Origin: Sporosarcina sp. FSL K6-2383
GTDB taxonomy: Bacteria > Bacillota > Bacilli > Bacillales_A > Planococcaceae
Reading direction: 5' to 3'
Assembly: GCF_038618305.1 (NCBI RefSeq)
Contig: NZ_CP152017.1
Location: 845,501 to 909,500 of the forward strand
Length of the DNA stretch: 64,000 nucleotides
Shown here: one piece after another, positions 33,919 to 41,418 of the stretch
How positions within the stretch are numbered: position 1 is the first letter of the stretch
How the letters are laid out: the number at the start of each line of letters is the position of its first letter
Translations under genes and position numbers: made by a program
The notes under the pieces: generated by a model
Databases searched by the model: none
What the model was told of the DNA's origin: nothing
The model's input: the letters and a program-made list of their open reading frames with translations, nothing else

Positions 33919-34023
33919 AAGTCCTCCCGTCCAACCAAAGGACAACGATTGATTGCAGCACTGCGACGTGTCATTTGTCATATTCAGTGCGATATAACTT
34001 GATTGATAAAACAGTAAAGCAAA

Positions 34024-34058
34024 AAGCGTCTACTCTTAATTGAGTTGGCGCCTTTTTT
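34024..34058 (+). terminator. Terminator after the island membrane protein
   Basis: GCGTCTACTC pairs with GAGTTGGCGC (one mismatch, one G-U), followed by six T. Confidence 0.7.
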
Positions 34059-34150
34059 ATTATCTAAAATGTCGAATATAATTAAAGGTATTTCTCTTTA
34101 ATTGTAGAATACTCAGATATATATAATTATATTAATGGGGGAGTTCTTAT

Positions 34151-35458
34151 ATGACTGCTGAAATATGTCTAATAAATAAAATGGGAATTGCCCTGGCTGC
34201 CGATAGTGCAGTTACGATTGGTGGCGGAAATAAGATTTACAATAGCGCTAATAAATTATTTGCGCTATCAAAATACCAGCCTGTTGGTGTAATGATTTAT
34301 GGAAATGCAAATTTCTTACGAGTGCCTTGGGAAACGATTATAAAATTATATAGAGAAAAATTAGGGAAGAAGGAGTTTGAAAGACTCGAAGAATACTATA
34401 ATGATTTTAAATCTTTTTTAGAAGAGAATGAATATGAAGAGTTGACATCAACTAAAGAAGAAGAAAGGTATAACCTGGCAGTAATAGAGCAAATACTTTC
34501 TAATCAATACGACGATTTGATGCGTACAGTTAAAAGTTTTCTTGATGAACATTCCGAGATTCTTCAAGAAAACCTTCATGATATTACAGCAGATTTATTT
34601 AAAGAAAGAATTAAAAAAGTTTTAAGAGTGCTAGATAATCGGGATTACATCGGGGAATTTTCGAGTCAACAACATAAATTTCTATCGGAGAAATATGATG
34701 ATCATATAATACATATAATTGAACATTACTTTAATGAGATAAATGTTTATAGCGAGCAATATGAGGACTTAAAAGAAATTGTAAAACAGTTGTTACTAAA
34801 AGAGTTTTCAAAACACTCATCAGGCTTAGTAATTGCTGGCTTTGGTAGGAAGGATATATATCCTGTTATGATTGCCCATACATTTGATGGGAAAATAGCA
34901 AATATGATAAAAGTATCAAAAACCGCCCAATCAGAAATAGGAGAAAAATCAGATGCAGGAATTTACCCTTTTGCCCAAAGTGAAATGGTACACTCTTTTC
35001 TGGAGGGGATAGATCCAGAAATGAAGAGTCTCTCAGATAATTATCTCCATCAAACGTTTCACGAGATATCAGATATCTTTATCAATCAACTTGAGGATGC
35101 ATTAAAAGAAGGAATAAATAAAGAAGACTTGGAATTGAGTATTAAAAGCGAATTTATTAAAGTTTTTGAAAGATATAACGAAACAATTGAAGGCTTCCAA
35201 AAAAGAGAGTTTACGGACCCTACTTTAGCAATAGTTCGCAGTCTTCCTAAGGGGGAACTTGCAGAGATGGCTGAGTCATTGGTTAATTTAACTTCATTTC
35301 GGAGAAAGGCGTCAGGAAGTTTAGAGACGGTTGGTGGACCGATTGACGTCGCAGTTATCACTAAAGGCGATGGACTTGTTTGGATAAAAAGAAAGTATTA
35401 TTTTGATCCGGATAGAAATCAACATTTTTATACAAACTACTTCGAGGAGGAGATTTAA
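34151..35458 (+). CDS. Proteasome-fold (Ntn hydrolase-like) protein with large helical insertion
   Basis: A 435-residue protein. After Met removal the N-terminus would be Thr (MTAEICL). Proteasome-like features follow: Asp in ALAADSAVTIGG at the place of Asp17, a Lys in NKLFAL close to the place of Lys33, and a VGVMIYGNA strand. Residues about 70-220 are a helical insertion. The fold resumes at HSSGLVIAGFGRKDIYPVMI and ends with GGPIDVAVITKGDGLVWIKR, the usual last strands of proteasome beta/HslV. It is not HslV or Anbu by length or pattern. GGGGGAG precedes ATG; a small coupled gene follows. Protease or amidase activity is inferred only from these residues. Confidence 0.7.
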   Translation: MTAEICLINKMGIALAADSAVTIGGGNKIYNSANKLFALSKYQPVGVMIYGNANFLRVPWETIIKLYREKLGKKEFERLEEYYNDFKSFLEENEYEELTSTKEEERYNLAVIEQILSNQYDDLMRTVKSFLDEHSEILQENLHDITADLFKERIKKVLRVLDNRDYIGEFSSQQHKFLSEKYDDHIIHIIEHYFNEINVYSEQYEDLKEIVKQLLLKEFSKHSSGLVIAGFGRKDIYPVMIAHTFDGKIANMIKVSKTAQSEIGEKSDAGIYPFAQSEMVHSFLEGIDPEMKSLSDNYLHQTFHEISDIFINQLEDALKEGINKEDLELSIKSEFIKVFERYNETIEGFQKREFTDPTLAIVRSLPKGELAEMAESLVNLTSFRRKASGSLETVGGPIDVAVITKGDGLVWIKRKYYFDPDRNQHFYTNYFEEEI

Positions 35459-35608
35459 ATGAAGGAATTATTAAAGTTGTCGATGATGTCAAAGTTCGGT
35501 AAAAAAGAAAGCATTGCAGATATGAAAGTTAAAGAAAAAGAAAATGTGAAAGAATTGGGTGCTTCTATGGCTAAGGAATCAATGATGAAAGTGCTTGTGA
35601 AAATTTAG
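35459..35608 (+). CDS. 49-residue protein coupled to the Ntn-hydrolase-like gene
   Basis: ATG 35459 follows the preceding TAA without a gap, with GAGGAGGAG six bases upstream. It encodes a Met/Lys/Glu-rich peptide (MKELLKLSMMSKFGKKESIA ... SMMKVLVKI) with no membrane helix. Immediate coupling suggests a partner, substrate or regulator of the upstream protein. A terminator follows. Family unknown. Confidence 0.65.
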   Translation: MKELLKLSMMSKFGKKESIADMKVKEKENVKELGASMAKESMMKVLVKI

Positions 35609-35613
35609 TTGAT

Positions 35614-35640
35614 AAAGCATCTCTCACGAGGTGCTTTTTT
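35614..35640 (+). terminator. Terminator of the Ntn-hydrolase operon
   Basis: AAGCATCTC-TCAC-GAGGTGCTT followed by TTTT; third copy of the island's terminator hairpin. Confidence 0.88.
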
Positions 35641-35687
35641 ATTTATCTAATCAATCGAAGATAATATTAATAAGGAGGAAATAGGAT

Positions 35688-35846
35688 ATGAAAAAGAAAT
35701 ACACGTTTCGGCATTTTATGATTGTGGACGGAAAACGGGTAGAAATCGATCCAACGAAAGTTAGCAGAATAGCCGACGGATGCAAGTTGTTATGGGCTAA
35801 TATCTCGACAGGAAAAGAACATGTACTTGTGAAAAAAGGAAAATGA
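35688..35846 (+). CDS. 52-residue basic island protein
   Basis: ATG 35688 follows AAGGAGGAA and encodes a 52-residue protein (begins MKKKYTFRHFMIVDGKRVE; has DPTKVSRIADGCKLLWANIS), with no hydrophobic segment. Small proteins of this type occur in phages and integrative elements. Function unknown. Confidence 0.6.
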   Translation: MKKKYTFRHFMIVDGKRVEIDPTKVSRIADGCKLLWANISTGKEHVLVKKGK

Positions 35847-36042
35847 TGCAGATTTAGGAAATAATAGTTAGGCGTGGTAAATAAAGTTTGTGACAGACAA
35901 AAAAACACCTCTATATCAGAGATGCCGAACATCCCTATTTAATTGCCCTTGCCCTATTTTAAGTACAATCATTGAATCGTATTCAAACCTAATTTTTTAA
36001 CCAACCGTAGTCAAACCCGTATTCACTGGAAAATAAAAACGC
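35847..36042. other. Non-coding right end of the island
   Basis: AT-rich sequence between the last small gene and the tandem repeat. No credible ORF, promoter or hairpin of note. Confidence 0.4.
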
Positions 36043-36138
36043 TTGTAACCCCTTGTAACCCCTTGTAACCCCTTGTAACCCCTTGTAACCCCTTGTAACC
36101 CCTTGTAACCCCTTGTAACCCCTTGTAACCCCTTGTAA
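36043..36138 (+). repeat. Tandem repeat of TTGTAACCCC, about 9.6 copies
   Basis: The 10-bp unit TTGTAACCCC is repeated with no change for nine units plus a partial one, ending 33 bp before the right att repeat. A 10-bp period matches one DNA helical turn, so all units face the same side, as with iterons or recombinase arm sites. Confidence 0.95.
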
Positions 36139-36170
36139 AGCTTGCTATTATTGGACTTTAGGGTGGGGTT

Positions 36171-36298
36171 GGTTCGAGCCCGGTATGCTCCATATGAAAT
36201 AATTAAAAGTATCCATTAGGATACTTTTTTTGATTGGAAAGCGGAAATGAATCTTGTTCAGTTTTTAGACTAATGTTCTAGTATGAAATCCCTATAAT
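36171..36298 (+). repeat. Right 128-bp direct repeat (attR) with truncated tRNA-Ala end
   Basis: Copy of 29681-29808 with three substitutions. It begins with the last 22 bases of the tRNA (GGTTCGAGCCCGGTATGCTCCA, two bases changed) and includes the tRNA terminator. It is not a functional tRNA. Confidence 0.9.
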
Positions 36299-36379
36299 AA
36301 ATGGTATATTTAATTGATGTGAAATTTTCAAAAAACTCATAACTGCTTGTTAAGAAGGGAAATAGGGGTGTTCTGTGAT

Positions 36380-37675
36380 ATGGTATTACCTTTTGATACT
36401 ACTTTAATGGAAGTGCTCGCTGATATGGTATTTATCGCGAAGGTTGAAAAAAATTCAATGTTTACCTATGCTTATTTCAATCATCTGGCACTTAGTCATG
36501 CCAATGTAGATCAAGCTGCGATTGGTAAAACCTTTGGTGAAGTGCATGATACAGAGCTTAGTGCATGCTTGGATTATCAATATGGCAAAGTACTACAAAC
36601 TAAAAAAGTAGTAATCTATGAAGATTCCTATTTGTCGCCTTCGGGGATCCGTCAGTATTCGCATACTCGATTGACGCCTTTATTTGACAAGATAGGTAAA
36701 CTTACCTATATTATGGGCGTTGTACAAAATATTACGAATGAAAAAATTGCACAGATTGAAAGTGAAAACTCATGGAGTGAGCTCGTTCAAAGCGAAAAAC
36801 AATTTCGAATCATTGCAGAAAATGCACAGGATGTTATTGTGTTGATCAATGACCAGTATGAGTATACGTATGTCTCACCTTCGAGTCAGGAGGTTTTTGG
36901 ATTTGGCTCGCAGGATTATATTGGAAAGCCAGCGCTTTGGCCTATACATCCTGATGATGTGGAACGATTAACGAAAACATTTATAAAAGCGAAGCTAAAT
37001 ACCAAAACCTACAGTTTGCGTGTAAGGATCACACATAAAGTCGACGGTTGGCTATGGTCGGAGTTGAAGGCGAGTCCTGTGTATGATAAGTGGAATAATT
37101 TTAAACATATGGTAGTAATTATTCGCGATGTGACGATGCAAAAAAAGAACGAGGACAAGCTGGAGTACTTTGCAAATCATGACTTTTTGACAGACTTGCC
37201 CAATCGTCGCCTACTTACCAATCGTTTGTCAGTTGAATTGAATCAATTTCGAGAAGAAGGGAATGGGTTTGCAGTTTATTTGCTTGATATCGACAGTTTT
37301 AAAAGCATCAACGATCAATTTGGTCATGATGTCGGTGATTCTGTCATTCAGGAATTTGGCAGGAGATTATCTGTCGGCGCAAGTCCAGATTCGATAGTAG
37401 CACGCCTTGGTGGCGATGAGTTTGTTCTATTATCGCCGCATGTCGAGACTGAAGCATTTGCGCGAGAAAATGCAATAGCCATTCAATCTGAGATGATGAA
37501 AGCACCGTGGCCGATGATGAAGCATGCGGAGCTGAATGTAACGACTAGCATTGGGGTTGCGCTCGTTGCATCAACGAATGCAACAGTGACCTCGGTTTTG
37601 AAAGATGTAGATGATGCAATGTATGAAGCGAAAAAGTCAGGGAAGAACTGTTTCCATATTGTCCATTCTGAGTGA
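36380..37675 (+). CDS. PAS-PAS-GGDEF diguanylate cyclase
   Basis: About 431 residues. Two PAS domains (about 5-125 and 145-255; the second has EYTYVSPSSQEVFGFGSQDY and a PAC end VVIIRDVTMQKKNED) precede a GGDEF domain (about 268-430) with intact RLGGDEFVLLS. Supporting motifs are DFLTDLPNRR, LLDIDSFKSINDQFGHDVGD and ATTSIG-type TTSIGVALV. It should make c-di-GMP in response to an unknown signal. No membrane segment. No RxxD inhibitory site was noted. ATG 36380 or GTG 36368 are both plausible starts. It begins 80 bp beyond the island. Confidence 0.9.
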   Translation: MVLPFDTTLMEVLADMVFIAKVEKNSMFTYAYFNHLALSHANVDQAAIGKTFGEVHDTELSACLDYQYGKVLQTKKVVIYEDSYLSPSGIRQYSHTRLTPLFDKIGKLTYIMGVVQNITNEKIAQIESENSWSELVQSEKQFRIIAENAQDVIVLINDQYEYTYVSPSSQEVFGFGSQDYIGKPALWPIHPDDVERLTKTFIKAKLNTKTYSLRVRITHKVDGWLWSELKASPVYDKWNNFKHMVVIIRDVTMQKKNEDKLEYFANHDFLTDLPNRRLLTNRLSVELNQFREEGNGFAVYLLDIDSFKSINDQFGHDVGDSVIQEFGRRLSVGASPDSIVARLGGDEFVLLSPHVETEAFARENAIAIQSEMMKAPWPMMKHAELNVTTSIGVALVASTNATVTSVLKDVDDAMYEAKKSGKNCFHIVHSE

Positions 37676-37700
37676 GTACCTGGTCTAATCAGGTACTTTA
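37675..37700 (+). terminator. Terminator after the diguanylate cyclase
   Basis: AGTACCTG-GTCTAAT-CAGGTACT followed by TTA, overlapping the stop codon. Confidence 0.8.
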
Positions 37701-37990
37701 TCTGATTTCAGCAAATGCTTTTGTACTGAAAGCGAAGCGTCAGCTACAGAAAACCCCCACTTCCTTAAGTGGCAGGATGAATGTGATGCTTTTACTGTTC
37801 AGTGGGGGTTCAACCCCGGCTGAACTCAGATAAAGCCTCCGGCGGATGTCAGGGATTTTGAAAGGAGTAAAGGAAGGCAGTCTAAGTTCGCGACGTCCTG
37901 TCGCGGTGACTGCATGACCTACATCCTGTAGGCCTCAAGCTCAATTCAAAATCCCGACGCAATTACGCCAAGGCGTAATTGATTATCTGA
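37698..37990 (+). repeat. Intergenic stem-loop repeat, copy R2 (longest)
   Basis: Two modules. Module A (37698-37834) has TATCTGATTTCAG...CTGAACTCAGATAA ends and an inner AACCCCCACT/AGTGGGGGTT stem. Module B (37835-37983) has GCCTCCGGCGGATGTCA, GGGATTTTGA...TCAAAATCCC and CAATTACGCC-AA-GGCGTAATTG. An extra segment of about 50 bp with GCGACGTCCTGTCGC lies inside module B. No ORF. Confidence 0.75.
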
Positions 37991-38013
37991 ACTCAAACAA
38001 TCATCTATGTATG

Positions 38014-38050
38014 CCCTCCTCCCGTCATTCATAAAATGACAGGAGGAGGG
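38014..38050 (+). promoter_or_regulatory. Hairpin sequestering the ribosome site of the amidase gene
   Basis: CCCTCCTCC..TCAT pairs with ATGA..GGAGGAGGG. The second arm is the Shine-Dalgarno sequence of the gene at 38059, so the folded RNA would hide it. It might instead be a terminator of upstream transcripts (ATTTTAC follows). Confidence 0.6.
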
Positions 38051-38058
38051 ATTTTACT

Positions 38059-38544
38059 ATGTACGACAGGGAAGCTGCTGTCCGTTATGCAAACGAATGG
38101 TGGAACGGTCGTAATCCGGCGTTTCCATCATTTGACGTGGATTGTACCAATTTTATATCTCAATGCTTGTTAGCAGGTGGTGCGCCCATGCATGGTTATC
38201 CAAATAGAGAACGAGGCTGGTGGCTGCAAAGGGGGACATGGAGCTTTAGCTGGTCAGTTGCTCATTCACTGCGCTGGTATTTAGCTACCTCGAAACAAGG
38301 ACTGACGGCCACGCAAGTATCATCAGCCGAACAGTTGGGGCTAGGCGATGTCATTGCCTATGACTTTGAAGGTGATGGTCGCTACGATCACTCTACCATT
38401 GTCACAAGCAAAGTAGGCTCTGTTCCGTTTGTCAATGCACATACATTCGACGCGCAGCATCGCCTGTGGGACTATAAAGATTCTTATATGTTCTCACCCA
38501 ACGCCAAGTACATCTTTTTCAAAATCGACGATCAATTTTCATAA
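38059..38544 (+). CDS. Amidase-domain (Amidase_6) protein, cysteine hydrolase
   Basis: A 161-residue single-domain protein. YDREAAVRYANEWWNGRNPA and DVDCTNFISQCLLAGG contain the conserved Asp-Cys of this papain/NlpC-like family (Cys at about residue 31), and DHSTIVTSK carries the probable catalytic His. No signal peptide is visible, so it is cytoplasmic, spore-related or exported otherwise. Family members often cleave cell-wall amides; the real substrate is unknown. GGAGGAGGG precedes ATG but lies in a hairpin. Confidence 0.85.
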   Translation: MYDREAAVRYANEWWNGRNPAFPSFDVDCTNFISQCLLAGGAPMHGYPNRERGWWLQRGTWSFSWSVAHSLRWYLATSKQGLTATQVSSAEQLGLGDVIAYDFEGDGRYDHSTIVTSKVGSVPFVNAHTFDAQHRLWDYKDSYMFSPNAKYIFFKIDDQFS

Positions 38545-38546
38545 CA

Positions 38547-38583
38547 AAAGGCAGTCTGTCTCATATAGACGGACTGCCTTTAT
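38547..38583 (+). terminator. Intrinsic terminator
   Basis: AAAGGCAGTCTGTC pairs with GACGGACTGCCTTT, one mismatch, around a seven-base loop. Confidence 0.85.
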
Positions 38584-38804
38584 CTGAATTCCGCAAATGT
38601 ATTTATACTGAAAGTGAAGCTTTTGCTAGAGAAGACCCCGCTTCAACAAGTGGAGGAATGAATGCGAAAAGCTTTTCGTTCAGTGGGAGTCCTAATACCT
38701 GCTGAATTCAGATAAAGCCTCCGGCGGATGTCACGGATTTTTTAGGGTAGCTTTTCGAGCAAGCTCGAAAAAATCCGGACGCAATCACGCCGAGGCGTGA
38801 TTGA
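38580..38804 (+). repeat. Intergenic stem-loop repeat, copy R3
   Basis: Module A is bounded by TATCTGAATTC (38581-38591) and GAATTCAGATA (38704-38714). Module B has GCCTCCGGCGGATGTCAC, GGATTTTTT...AAAAAATCC with an inner GAGCAAGCTC, and CAATCACGCC-GA-GGCGTGATTG. Compared with R2 and R4, stem bases differ on both arms in matching ways. Confidence 0.78.
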
Positions 38805-38808
38805 TCAA

Positions 38809-39654
38809 TCAATCAAACCACAAAACAGCAAGCGTACCCTCTCCCGCATGAACAGCCAAAACAGAACTAATATCCCCGATCTTAACATCTAAATCGGGTA
38901 CTTGCTCGGTGATTAGATTTTTTAAGTGGGTAGCTTGATCTAAGACATTACCATGCATAAGATAAACACTCTTTTTGTTCGTATGTTTGCTAGCGACTAC
39001 TTTATCGACCAAATATTGTAGCGCCTTTTTCTCGGAACGTACTTTATCAATCGCCAGCAATTCGCCTTCACTCGAAATTTGAACAATCGGTTTTACCTTT
39101 AACAAGCTGCCAAGGAAAAATTGCACACCACTCATCCTACCACCTTTATATAATTGGTCTAGCTGGCCGATCAAAATGAAGTTCTGCAACGTCCCTGCCA
39201 TTTTTTCGAGCTCAGCTTTAATGTCTGAGACGCTTGCTCCGTTATCATACAGTTCCATGCCTCTTTCGATTAACCCTGTAATTCCATAGGATAGGGCCAT
39301 GGAGTCGATAAAGGTTACAGGAAATTCAGCAAGTTCAGCCCCGGCAGTCGATGAGGTGAGTGTACCACTTAATTTGCTCGATACATGAATGGCGATGGCT
39401 TGTTCATACTGCTCTGCAATCACTTTAAAACGCTCGGAAAACTCGCCAGCGGAAGGCTGAGACGTTTTTGGAAAATCTTCTGCATTTTTTATTTTAGCGT
39501 ATAATTGTTCAGGATTTAGGTCGACACCATCGACAAACTGTTTTTCACCGAAATGTATATTCAAAGGAACTGAAAAAAAGTCAGGATGTTGTTTGAGTTC
39601 CTCAGAAACATAGGCAGTGCTGTCTACAATCCATGCAAGCGGTTTTTTATTCAT
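38809..39654 (-). CDS. DegV-family fatty-acid-binding protein
   Basis: A 281-residue protein with the DegV two-domain pattern: IVDSTAYVSEEL at the N-terminus, FPKTSQPSAGEF (Thr/Ser lipid-carboxylate site), SSKLSGTLTSS, FIDSMALSYG and GRMSGVQFFLGSLLKVKPIV. DegV/FakB proteins bind fatty acids and, where FakA is present, present them for phosphorylation; no fakA is in the window. ATG 39654 is preferred to an upstream in-frame TTG that overlaps the ribosome site. The stop lies at the edge of repeat R3. Confidence 0.88.
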   Translation of the reverse strand: MNKKPLAWIVDSTAYVSEELKQHPDFFSVPLNIHFGEKQFVDGVDLNPEQLYAKIKNAEDFPKTSQPSAGEFSERFKVIAEQYEQAIAIHVSSKLSGTLTSSTAGAELAEFPVTFIDSMALSYGITGLIERGMELYDNGASVSDIKAELEKMAGTLQNFILIGQLDQLYKGGRMSGVQFFLGSLLKVKPIVQISSEGELLAIDKVRSEKKALQYLVDKVVASKHTNKKSVYLMHGNVLDQATHLKNLITEQVPDLDVKIGDISSVLAVHAGEGTLAVLWFD

Positions 39655-39830
39655 AAAATAAATCAATCCTTATCACTAATTTTTTGATTGTTATTACTAT
39701 ACCATGAAAAGTAATCGAAATGTATTCTGATAGTTGACAGTAGAGTGACACTCGGAGGATGTAGCGGCAAACGAAAGACAGAGTACATGTGAATTCTCTC
39801 GGTTATCATAGCATGAATGCAAAATGTAAC

Positions 39831-39862
39831 AAAAAACCGGACTCCCTTAACGAGAATCCGGC
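39831..39862 (-). terminator. Terminator of the M20 dipeptidase gene
   Basis: Minus strand CCGGATTCTC-GTTAAG-GGAGTCCGG followed by six T, just after the stop codon. Confidence 0.85.
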
Positions 39863-39869
39863 ATCGTGT

Positions 39870-41267
39870 TTATTTCTTCAATTCATCCTTCGAAAAGTTA
39901 GCAATTTCATAATAATAATCACCGATGACGCGTAGTCCTTGATCGAAGTTTTCTAAATGGAAATGCTCATTAGGGGCATGGAAGTTTTCCGATGCAAGCC
40001 CAAAGCCCATTAGGACAACAGGTAGCTGTAAGATTTCATCGAAAGCCGCAACAATCGGAATCGATCCGCCACCACGGATATATGCAGTCGGCACATGATA
40101 CACTTTTTCATACGAGCGACCCGCAGCTTGAATAGCGGGGTGGTCAAACGGTGTAATGAACGGCTTTCCTTTGTCGAACTCACTCACTGTCACCGTTACA
40201 CCTGCCGGTTTATGCTGTTCGATATGCGCTTTCAACTTGTCAATGATGTCGTCTGGATCTTGGTCTGGAACGAGGCGACAAGTGATTTTTGCGCCAGCTT
40301 CTGCGGGCAATACAGTTTTAATACCTTCGCCTGAAAATCCACCGAATACGCCATTCACTTCAAGTGTTGGACGGGTCCAAGTACGCTCCAAATGGGTAAA
40401 TCCTTTTTCTCCGAACAACTCTGTTACGCCGATCTCTTCTTTCAATGCGTCTTCATTGAAACCTAGCGCTTTGTAAGCCTCGCGTTCCTCGTCGGCCAGT
40501 GGACGAACTTGGTCGTAAAACCCTTCAATCGCAATCGTTCCCTCTTTATCGCGGAACGAGGCCAATACCTCTGCTAGTGCATGAATCGGATTGGCTACGC
40601 CACCGCCATACAAGCCAGAATGCAAATCACTTTTCGCGCCTTGCACATCGATTTGTACACCGCATAATCCGCGCAAACCATAACAAACCGCGGGGTGTCC
40701 CGGACCTTGCATACCCGTATCCGAAATAACAATGATGTCGGCCGCCAACTTGTCCTTATTCGCTTTAATATATTTCTCTAAATTGGGACTGCCGACCTCT
40801 TCTTCTCCCTCGATGAAAAACTTAACGTTAACCGGTAAGCTGCCTGTCTTCTGCATCAGCGCTTCAACCGCTTTCACATGCATGAACACTTGTCCCTTAT
40901 CATCACTCGCACCGCGAGCAAATAATTTATTATCCCGCACCTCAGGTTCAAATGGAGCGCTTTCCCATAGATGTAACGGGTCAACGGGCTGTACATCGTA
41001 ATGACCATAAACTAAAATCGTCGGTTTATCCTCTGCATGAAGCCAATCACCATACACAACCGGATGCCCATCCGTTTCGTCAATCGACAAATTTTCGAGC
41101 CCCGCTTTTTCGAACGAATCCTTTAGCCACTCTGCCGCCTTTTGCATATCACCCTTATGTTCGGATAAAGAGCTGATACTTGGAATACGAAGGAATTCCT
41201 TTAGTTGTTCAAGGTGTTCATCTCGCTGCTCTGTAAAATAACCGTCAAGTGTCTCTAAGTGTGTCAA
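39870..41267 (-). CDS. M20-family metallodipeptidase
   Basis: A 465-residue zinc peptidase. Metal ligands and catalytic residues appear in order: YGHYDVQPV (His, Asp), ARGASDDKGQ (bridging Asp), EGEEEVGS (catalytic Glu and ligand), ISDTGMQ (Asp) and the C-terminal ENFHAPNEHF (His). The dimerisation insert around residues 200-360 is present. It resembles cytosolic carnosinase/CNDP-like dipeptidases rather than PepV. The start is TTG after AGAGGGATTG. Likely role: intracellular peptide degradation. Confidence 0.9.
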   Translation of the reverse strand: MTHLETLDGYFTEQRDEHLEQLKEFLRIPSISSLSEHKGDMQKAAEWLKDSFEKAGLENLSIDETDGHPVVYGDWLHAEDKPTILVYGHYDVQPVDPLHLWESAPFEPEVRDNKLFARGASDDKGQVFMHVKAVEALMQKTGSLPVNVKFFIEGEEEVGSPNLEKYIKANKDKLAADIIVISDTGMQGPGHPAVCYGLRGLCGVQIDVQGAKSDLHSGLYGGGVANPIHALAEVLASFRDKEGTIAIEGFYDQVRPLADEEREAYKALGFNEDALKEEIGVTELFGEKGFTHLERTWTRPTLEVNGVFGGFSGEGIKTVLPAEAGAKITCRLVPDQDPDDIIDKLKAHIEQHKPAGVTVTVSEFDKGKPFITPFDHPAIQAAGRSYEKVYHVPTAYIRGGGSIPIVAAFDEILQLPVVLMGFGLASENFHAPNEHFHLENFDQGLRVIGDYYYEIANFSKDELKK

Positions 41268-41418
41268 TGCAATCCCTCTTTTCGAAATAATATCGCTAAT
41301 AGAAATAGTATAGCAGAACAGGCAGAAATAGAGGAAGTAAGTCGGACGTAAATATGAATATTATGGTATGCTATCTTAACTAGCTAATAATCGGAAACTA
41401 ATATTGGAGGAAGCGCTT

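Larger units (their letters stand above)
29681..36298. mobile_element. Small tRNA-Ala-integrated genomic island, about 6.5 kb, no integrase seen
   Basis: The segment is bounded by 128-bp direct repeats that include the tRNA-Ala 3' end. Inside, gene density is lower, sequence is visibly more AT-rich than the flanks, and nearly all genes are short or unrecognised: a small peptide, a two-gene operon, HTH genes, a membrane protein, a proteasome-like protein and small coupled ORFs. No recombinase, replication or transfer gene is recognised, so the element may be a non-autonomous satellite or a decayed island. Confidence 0.75.

Noticed and set aside
33919..34020. Short plus-strand frame ending in a basic, helix-like peptide that might be a recombinase remnant
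   Set aside because: Too short and without start, ribosome site or recognisable motif; I could not support it as an integrase fragment.
36043..36138. Short direct repeats that could suggest a CRISPR array
   Set aside because: The units are contiguous 10-mers with no spacers and no cas gene is nearby.
36171..36192. Second tRNA-Ala gene
   Set aside because: Only the last 22 bases of the tRNA are present and two of them are changed; no D or anticodon arm.
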